Origin: Dolomedes plantarius
Lineage: Eukaryota; Arthropoda; Arachnida; Araneae; Dolomedidae
Assembly: GCA_907164885.2 (NCBI GenBank)
Contig: OU015491.1
Coordinates: forward strand, 111,751,968-111,815,967
DNA: 64,000 nucleotides
Direction of reading: 5' to 3'
The notes below the pieces were generated by a model that did no database searches, was not told the origin of the DNA, and was given only the letters and a program-made list of their open reading frames with translations. Position 1 is the first letter of the stretch; each line of letters opens with the position of its first letter. Of this stretch, positions 56,601 through 64,000 are shown piece after piece. Position numbers and translations under genes: made by a program.

Positions 56601-57391
56601 TATATTAATCGTACTCTCATAGAGAAAGAAATTTTACACCTTGGGGCATTTTTCGCTTTTTTTAATGCAAATAATATTTTAAAATTTAAATTATTTGCGG
56701 AAAAAATCTGGTATAGTGTGTTTTAAATGGTCATAAATTCCTATGATGGACGAAATTTATGAAGTGAATCCTGTTGCAAGGAGCAGAAAAGTTCAAGCTC
56801 TATGTAAATATCATTTTTATTGGATTATCAGCGTTTATGTAGCTGTAAATAGCAGACACATTTTCTCCATAGGTTAAAATTGAGGTGAGTGAATCCAATA
56901 GGGTTAGTACACAGCATCCAAGTTGTTCATTTTAGTATTTCCTTTTAAAGTGACTAACTACTCAGAATAAGTACATTCTGAGTTGCAGATAAAAGCTTCT
57001 TACGAATCACATTCATGCAGAAGGTTTGCTATCGTGGACTATAAAAAGGTTTTAATTGAAACTCGTTTATTCTTCCCAAGTTCGCTGTGAATACATAAGT
57101 ACACTTTTGTCTGGGAAGTTATGCAGTTCGAAATAGTGAGCGTTCAAGTCAGTTTATCTGATGGCATAGCGGCCAAGTAAAACCTGATGCAGGCCCTTTT
57201 TAGAGCATATGCAGATATGTATGCGAAATATACCCCACTTGAATATATGCTAGCACGGTGAAGTGTTTTTACAAGAATGATGACGCGACTATCCTGGTAA
57301 ATTGACTGTAAATTTTTGCAAAGAGACGCGAGAAAACAATTGATTTATGTATAGTATTATAGGTTAACCTTATATGACTTAAATATTGCGG

Positions 57392-57617
57392 GCCCGAGGT
57401 AGCCCAGTGGTAACGTGGTGGGATTGAAATTGAGGGTGTTCGGTTCGAATCTCCCCGAATGCCATTAAAAATCTTCGTGTCTAAGTCGGATATGAGCACG
57501 TTAAATCCTTAGACTGGAATGTCCTATGAGGTCAGAGAGGATGGGAAAAGGTACGATCCCCAAGATGTCGCCCCTGGGAAGTGCTCGGTCTAAATTAAAG
57601 TGGCACCACGGGAGGGG
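57392..57617 (+). mobile_element. tRNA-derived SINE, family B
   Basis: Box A TAGCCCAGTGGTAACG and box B GGTTCGAATCTCC, then body CACGTTAAATCCTTAGACTG, TCAGAGAGGATGGGAAAAGG and GATGTCGCCCCTGGG. Same family as 42026-42252. Confidence 0.9.
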
Positions 57618-58267
57618 GAGAGGTGTTGGTTCACCTTTATGGTTCCCTCATTGATAGTATCCAACAATTTTTGCGAATTATGTGCTAATGCTTTCATTGA
57701 CAAGTGCCCCGCATTGCCAAAGGACAACTTAATTATGAACGTTATGAACTTGCTTGTGAACGTTAAACATTTCCTTTTTGTTTCGCTTTAGTAAAATGAA
57801 TATTTGTTTCATTTTATTAGATTACTATTTCAGATTAATTATTTTTTTAAACGAAAGAATTATTTTGAATGCAACGAAAGCAGAAACCACAGCGCCGACA
57901 TATCATCTGAGAACTATTTAAGGAGACATGACGTTTTAAGAGCCATTTCTAAGCAAATTGCAGTTACGGAGCTCTTTAATCAGGGCCCTTAAGGCGTCGA
58001 CTATTTATGTTTCATCACCGAGAGCTGTACTTTGAGTGGTGCCAAGCCTGATAGGCGTTGAATAATGTTTATCGATTAATCCCGCTTCCACCTCGGAATA
58101 AGTGGCTGCTGTATTCGTGATAGGGAAGTAGATTAGCGAACAGCATATCCCGGATTTCGTAGTAGTAAAACCCACTGCAAACACCTCTATAGAATAATGA
58201 TGCAAGGATCTATCATATGCAATATTTGGTGTCCTCAAGTCTGTATGAATGATAACCAAAACCAGGG

Positions 58268-58306
58268 GTCTCTAAAATTGACCGTAGCGCTTCAAACCAA
58301 AGCCAA
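58268..58306 (+). repeat. SINE family A tail fragment
   Basis: Only the 3' end is present: TGACCGTAGCGCTTCAAACC followed by AAAGCCAAA. Confidence 0.65.
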
Positions 58307-59458
58307 AAAACTAAACTACGGCCCGCGAGCTCCACCAATCAGGCCCGCGGTAGCAGGCCGGACATGCCCGGTATCTGACCAACCATAGTTTATTTTGATT
58401 ACATTGCAAAATTTGCAATGTAAGTAAATCATACAAAATAACAATCAGATGTTTTTATTTAACGACCAATTAAGAGACACAATAACTGACATACATAATG
58501 AAATTGAACATTTTAACTGTAATTAATGATATGAGATTTATCCAAAAAACTTACACTAAGTTACATACATAGGTAATTTACATAATGAAATTAAACGGTA
58601 TAATTATAATTATAGAGCCGACTTGTCCCGAAATAAAAATTTGCGCGTAATTCAAAACTACAGAATGTTGGTATGATGAGCTAGCTAGCTAGGTCTTGGC
58701 CCTTGGGACCTAGTAGAGGAGTCAGTGTGGCCCTTAGACTAAAATGTTTGGAGACCCCTGGCCTAAACCGACCAATGATACCTGATGAGACCATACAAGA
58801 CTGCCACTGCTGTTTACATCACCACTTCAGAAGCGTATAATGCAACATGATAACACCTATTTTAGACAGATAATGCAACAGTTAACACGCTAGTTTTTTG
58901 GGAATGCCTTCTAACTGCTGCCGCATTTCTCTCGACTCTCGCCCCTCCCCCCTGATTTCTTATGTGGACCTATTTTAATGAAAGAATGGTAGAAAAAGAC
59001 TGTAAAATCAGCCAAAAGATGATTTGTCATCAGAACTGACTGACTGGACACCGCGCAGAATATTAAATTTGCCTCAGTGTTGCCAATTTTTCTGGGAAAA
59101 CGGCGTTCAAATATTGAAAGTAATTATAACCTTTAATGACTGCATATTTCGGAAATGCTCTCTCATAATAATAGAATGTTCTATTTGGGGTAACCCCTCT
59201 CTTTTTTTGTGTGCATACGTTACAGAGGGGTAAAGTAAATTTGGGTTTCAGTGCAACTACGGTATTGTTCCATCCACGCTAGAATCCGGTGTAAGGACAA
59301 TAGCTTCACCCAAAAAAAGACAATTAAGGAAAGACTGGAATTAGTTTTAACAGTTTGTGAAGATAACCGAGAGAAATTCAGCTCGTGATTGTAGACAAAC
59401 GTATCGTAATGCTGAAGCTAAACCTAAATCTCAATTCTCACCAAGGGAGGCTCCAGTC

Positions 59459-60330
59459 TAGTGATGCGACATCGATAACAAAACATCGATGTTTTGAAAC
59501 ATCGATATTCAATATTAAAACATCGATGCTAATAAAACATCGCCCAAAAACCATCGATGTTTTTAAACATCGATGTTTTAGAACATCCATTTTTTAAAAC
59601 TGGTTTAGTAATCTCTAACATTAATGTTATTTCCGTTAGTCGTGGGGGGAGGGGTGATTTAATTTTACTCTCTGATTGGGCAGACATAAATGACAAAAAC
59701 TTGGTTGCTTTGGGCTACATTGATGACTCAAAATTCTCGTTGCAAATACCGCCATGTTTTGCCTTCAAATGTCCAGATAAATTCGTGGTATTGCCAGAAG
59801 TTTTAAGGGACTTAAGGCAAATATTGCATTTCGCCAATTTGTCAGAGGTTTTGTAAAAATATTTCCAAACGGTACTTTTGGGAGGCATCTTACCAATAAT
59901 ATTAACGCCAACTTATATAAAACCATAACGAAACTAAAACTTAAATGGATGCACTCGTGTATATACTATTTGTAAAATAAAACACCATGGAAGGTTCTGG
60001 AGTGTCAGGAACATTCCAAGCGCTCTGATTGGTTCATTGGTTGTTGATTGCCATTTGTCTGTTTGCTAAGGAATCATTCCCCCTTTTGTATTCGTCCTTT
60101 TCAGAATTCAGACTTGCATTTACTGAGTGTGAAAATTATGCTACGTGGTAAATTTTTTTTATTACGGTACTTTTTCATTAAAAAAAAAACCATCGAGACA
60201 ACGTAAAACATCGAGCACAAAACATCGATGTTAAAAAAACATCGGCTTCAATAAATCGATGTTTAAAACATCGATGTTTTTATCAAAACATCGATGTTTT
60301 GAAAACATCGACATCGATGTCGCATCCCTA
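59459..60330 (-). mobile_element. hAT-type element encoding only a BED zinc finger, copy B
   Basis: Inverted relative to copy A and about 8.3 kb away. Ends TAGTGATGCGACATCGATA and, inverted, TAGGGATGCGACATCGATG. Perfect 8-bp duplication CTCCAGTC (59451-59458, 60331-60338). Eleven ATCGAT motifs by eye (six left, five right). Very close to copy A over its whole length except for homopolymer runs. Confidence 0.92.
59715..59888 (-). CDS. Stand-alone BED zinc finger protein (57 aa), copy B
   Basis: Same frame, start and stop as copy A. Six base differences are seen across the 174 bases: four change a residue (F/Y in WKYFx, M/T, D/G, Y/C) and two are silent. None touches CNIC or HLKAKH. Both copies thus still encode a foldable BED finger, but the ratio of changes gives no sign of selection between these two copies. 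Confidence 0.8.
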   Translation of the reverse strand: MPPKSTVWKYFYKTSDKLAKCNICLKSLKTSGNTTNLSGHLKAKHGGICNENFESSM

Positions 60331-60651
60331 CTCCAGTCCCATTTTTTTTTTTTTTTTTGGGGGGGGGGGAGGAACGTCGGGTCTTAGGGTGATATATAAA
60401 TATATATATATATAAGAAATAAGCATCGTCTCCTTTTAAATTTAAACTCATTTAGTATTAGGTCTACGATTATATAATTTTAGGCTATGAAAAAAAATAT
60501 GCCGGGTGTTTTGGGGAGGGGTAATTGCCCCTACTGACTCCCTTGGAGCCGCCAATGATTTTCACTCTCCACAATCTTTACTCGATCTCCTAAGCTTTTT
60601 TCCATGGAAAATCTGACTCTGAATCCTCGACATAACACCTCGATTTGTTAA

Positions 60652-61032
60652 GGCTACTGTATGTGTACTAACCCTATTGGATTCGCTCACCTCAATGCTA
60701 ACCGACGAAGAAAATGCGTCAAAGGATTCCCAATTTGGATTTGAAAATTTTTTTTTAATTGTACTCCGTAATAGAGAAAGTAATTTTACACCTTGGGGCA
60801 TTTTTCGTTTAAAAAAATGCAAAAAATATTTTTTAAATTTAAATTATTTGGGGAAAAAAATCTTTTGGTGGGCGAAATTTATTAAATGAGTCCTGTTTCA
60901 AAGTTCAGCCTACCTGAAAATACCATTTTTATTTGATTATCAGTATTTATGTAGCTGTAAATGGTAAGACACATTTTCTCCATAGGTTAATATTGAGGTG
61001 AGCGAATCCAATAGGGTTAGTACATGACTGCC
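60652..61032 (+). mobile_element. TTAA-flanked MITE, family 1, copy e
   Basis: TTAA at 60648-60651 and 61033-61036. Ends GGCTACTGTATGTGTACTAA and, inverted, GGCAGTCATGTACTAACC. Confidence 0.9.
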
Positions 61033-61036
61033 TTAA

Positions 61037-64000
61037 GAAGATCTCGAAAACTCGAACCTCTACTTCCATTTTAAATATGCCAAAAAACAGTATTCTTCCT
61101 ACCGAGATTCCGATCTAGAGTTAATTGAAGTTTTTCGAGATTTACAAGAGTTGAGACATGAGAGAGAAAAACACAAAAACTATTTGTAATTAAAGTATAA
61201 GTCAATACTCGAGAGAGTTTATACATACATTTGCAATTAAACATGCCAAATTATAGGTATCTTTAATCTTTTTTTAAATGTCAGTCAGAGAAATCTCTTT
61301 TAAAACAAACATCAGATCTTGTTTAGCGAGCTGAGGGATTATACTCTCTCGTAAAATGAAAGAACCCGGTTTCCTAATTATGCATTTCTTTATTTTAACA
61401 AAAAATCAAGACTATTAAAAGCTTCAAGTTGAAAACAATGACTGTTTTTAAAAATTAAGGAGCAAAAATTTTACTATGAAATTTAAAACATCAATTGTGA
61501 AATACCTTCGAAAAAAATCCTGTCTTCATAATAATTTAAATTTTATTGCTGAGTAAAGAAGTGAAAAACAAGTAAACTGAGAAGTTATCTCAATTACCAA
61601 AATTATTTATGAATTTAAATTCAAAAGGAATATATCTAATTTTTTTTCGCTCAGCGAAACAGTAATTAGTTTTATAACCATACAATTAACCAAATATTTT
61701 CTTTTAGACTTGAACTGTACAAGAGAAATTTAAGAGAATTTCATCCTTTTCTTGAAAGAAACATTTTTAACTGTAATTAAAAGTAATACAGCATTTAGTT
61801 TTTGAAAAAAAATTGTTTTCTATTCATATCTTTTTAAAGTGCGTATGATAATTAAGTAGAAGTTTTAATTAATACAGTGAAAGTTTCAAAACATTATTTT
61901 AAAATATATACGTCTACTGGCAATGCACGAAAGACTTTGGAAGATAAACCAAACTTTTCAATTAGATTAAGAACTTTTAAACGAAATCTTATGAATGGGA
62001 AATTTTAAATGAGACATTAAATTCAGATGTGGTTCTCTGTTCAAATAATTTGCATGGCTACATTTTTTAACTCTCCTTACTGCAAACAATGGAAAAGTAT
62101 TTCGATACGACGAAATTCACAACCAAATTTCAGAAAAAGGATATTTTTTAGATAGGAAATCTAAACTGAACTCGCCACCTCTTCGATGAGTTCATCTATT
62201 TGTTTATTGACACTGAAGCCCCCAAATAAATTGAATTTTACGAAGAAAATTGCCATGTATTGTGTTTTTATAAATCCGTCTGGATAATTTGATTGAAGGC
62301 ACTAAAGTTCTGAAATAAATTGAATTAGATGGAGACTCGAGCCATGTATGTAGTAATTTTGTTAAAGAACTAGATTCGGGTTCATTTGGGTGACTCATCT
62401 ATCTTCTCATAATTTCTTTTCTCATAAACGCTCATTATTTTAATATAATATTAAAAATTCACAACTATAAGACCCAAGGCAGGCAACCAGATGAAAAACT
62501 TCAGGACGAGACCCAGAGGTACGTTTTTGATTAACATATTGTGACAATATTTGTATAAAGAGCACATAGTGATATGAGGAACTAAATTTCGAGAGAAGGG
62601 AGTCCCGGGATTTAGTTTGCCTATGTCCTGTACTTCCCAGGAATCAATCTGAAAACTGAATATCTGGATTTGAAATGTATGCTTTGACTTGTTTCATTAA
62701 AAAAAAATCTTTTAATTCTACAATTCCCTCATTTGGTTGTATATACGTAATATTAGATAAGACAATCATGAAGGCGTTACGGTTGAAAAATCTGGCGTCA
62801 GACTTGGTACCCTTAGTGACAGATTTGACGACAATCGGACTAAATTTAGGAACCACTTACAAAGAAGGGAGGGGAGGGGACGTAGAAACAACTTGAATAT
62901 ACATAAATACTTCAAAGGATTGGAAATTTGAGAAATCTCAATACCGCCATTTAACCCGAAATTATTATAACATTTGACGGCATCAAAATACATTGTTTTA
63001 TTATTTTCTGTTTAGTAAACATTTTTTAGTTATGTTTACTCTCCTGAACCTCCTGTTGCCAAATTCTCCCAGCGCCAGTGATTTCTCCAATGTTGCACTC
63101 TTTTCTGTCCGAATGTGGAAAAGTAGGGAACAGCAATATTTAATTAAGAGAGTTCGACGTAAGCACAGAACTAACTGATTATGAATGAGAGCGGGGAGCC
63201 AAAGGTAGGGTGCATTTATCCATCTAACAAGAAGCAGTGAAAATCAAGGTGGTTATGAAGCTGACTAACGTAGTAGCCATTATACAAAGCAAATCAAGAC
63301 AATTCTGGAGATTGAAGTTGTAAGAAGAAGGCTCAACAAGTTGTTTGTAGTTTGTGGAAGCTATTGCTTCGAGTCAGAGTTGTTAGTTTCACGTTGGATA
63401 TTCACTGGGGGCAGCTCTGGGTAGAAGCATTTTGTGCGGCATATTGTTTCATTCACTTTTCTTAGTTGTCCAGTGAAGTCAAGAGGAAATGACTTTAGTT
63501 TGTCGTTTGATTACCAATGGACGTGGCCATTGGTAATCAAGTGACCATAGACCATGGTTAGCTATCTCTCTTAACTTCTTTGTAGTTAAGATAAAGAGAT
63601 AGATAGTTCAATACATTGTTTGACAAACCTTTGCCCGTATGTATAGGCTTCTAACAGGTAAAATTCAAATCTATATCAATCTCAACTATTAAAAATAGTG
63701 ATTAGTCGCACCATTTAGCGAAATTTATTTTTAAATATTGCATTCATCATTTCATAGCTAAATTTACATACATTGATCTCTTATCCCTGTCGTTGTTAAC
63801 CTCTATCACTAGTACTGACCAAATTCTCTAATTTTTCCAATTAATGTTTCTCGAAATTGAATTGGAGTTTTTTTTTTGTTATAGCTAAAAGGGTGGGATT
63901 AGAAATATTGTAAAATATTTACTATATATATGCTTCTAAAATAAATCCAGCTTGAGAAATTCGAATGAAAATACAGTTTTTTTCCCTTAGAAGCTTCTTC
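61037..64000. other. No gene recognised; two hairpins near the right edge
   Basis: No recognisable exon or element. A perfect hairpin with 14-bp arms (TTGATTACCAATGG) lies at 63507-63540, and a second imperfect one (GCTATCTCTCTTAACT paired with AGTTAAGATAAAGAGATAG) at about 63562-63604. Confidence 0.5.

Larger units (their letters stand above)
55660..56919 (+). mobile_element. TTAA MITE, family 1, copy d, with nested insertions
   Basis: Left end GGCCGCTGTGTATACTAACC next to TTAC (decayed TTAA). The right end …GTTAGTACACAGCATCC has lost its TTAA. The body is split by a small TTAA element (55760-55921), a long (TA)n tract and a TA-flanked MITE (56128-56600), then resumes with AGAGAAAGAAATTTTACACC. 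Confidence 0.75.

Overview
The window reads as eukaryotic nuclear DNA, most likely from an arthropod. It is AT-rich, host exons are small with GT-AG introns of up to about 9.6 kb, and there are dense, nested, mostly decayed transposons: hAT, pogo/Tigger, Tc1/mariner, piggyBac-like, Harbinger-like, a LINE and tRNA-derived SINEs. A chelicerate such as a spider would fit the texture, but that is inference. No prokaryotic features, rRNA, CRISPR array or functional tRNA were seen.

Host genes. (1) On the minus strand, positions 44632 down to 31414 hold a complete seven-exon crotonase-fold (enoyl-CoA hydratase/isomerase-like) gene of 293 residues. Every splice junction is GT-AG with matching phase. 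It keeps one of the two classical catalytic glutamates (E138) but has Asn (N158) where the second is expected. (2) On the plus strand, two exons (10255-10399 and 19999-20067) join in phase and give the lysine/asparagine-rich C-terminus of an unrecognised protein ending in a stop codon, with an AATAAA signal downstream. Its upstream exons were not found. (3) A possible extra minus-strand exon lies at 44675-44783, just upstream of the crotonase start.

Layout. 1-10 kb: small terminal-inverted-repeat elements (MITEs) and a hAT transposase remnant split by a Harbinger-like MITE. 10-20 kb: the unknown gene, whose last intron holds a second hAT remnant and a 4.3-kb element with ~600-bp terminal inverted repeats (TIRs) encoding a broken protein with a tesmin/TSO1-type CXC tail. 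20-29 kb: an interrupted SINE, a LINE ORF1 fragment, a Tc1 relic, and a pogo element lacking its catalytic domain. 29-45 kb: the crotonase gene, with a piggyBac relic, a Tigger copy, SINEs and MITEs in its introns. 45-61 kb: a mariner interrupted by a MITE, a second Tigger copy, two inverted copies of an ~875-bp hAT-type element whose only intact ORF is a lone BED zinc finger, and several MITEs. 61-64 kb: nothing recognised.

The strongest candidates for something undescribed are the BED-finger-only elements (50290-51167 and 59459-60330), with 10-11 ATCGAT motifs packed into their ends, and the long-TIR CXC element (14269-18610). Many insertions can be proved internally: perfect target duplications, restored transposase reading frames when the insert is removed, or an empty-site copy elsewhere in the window.
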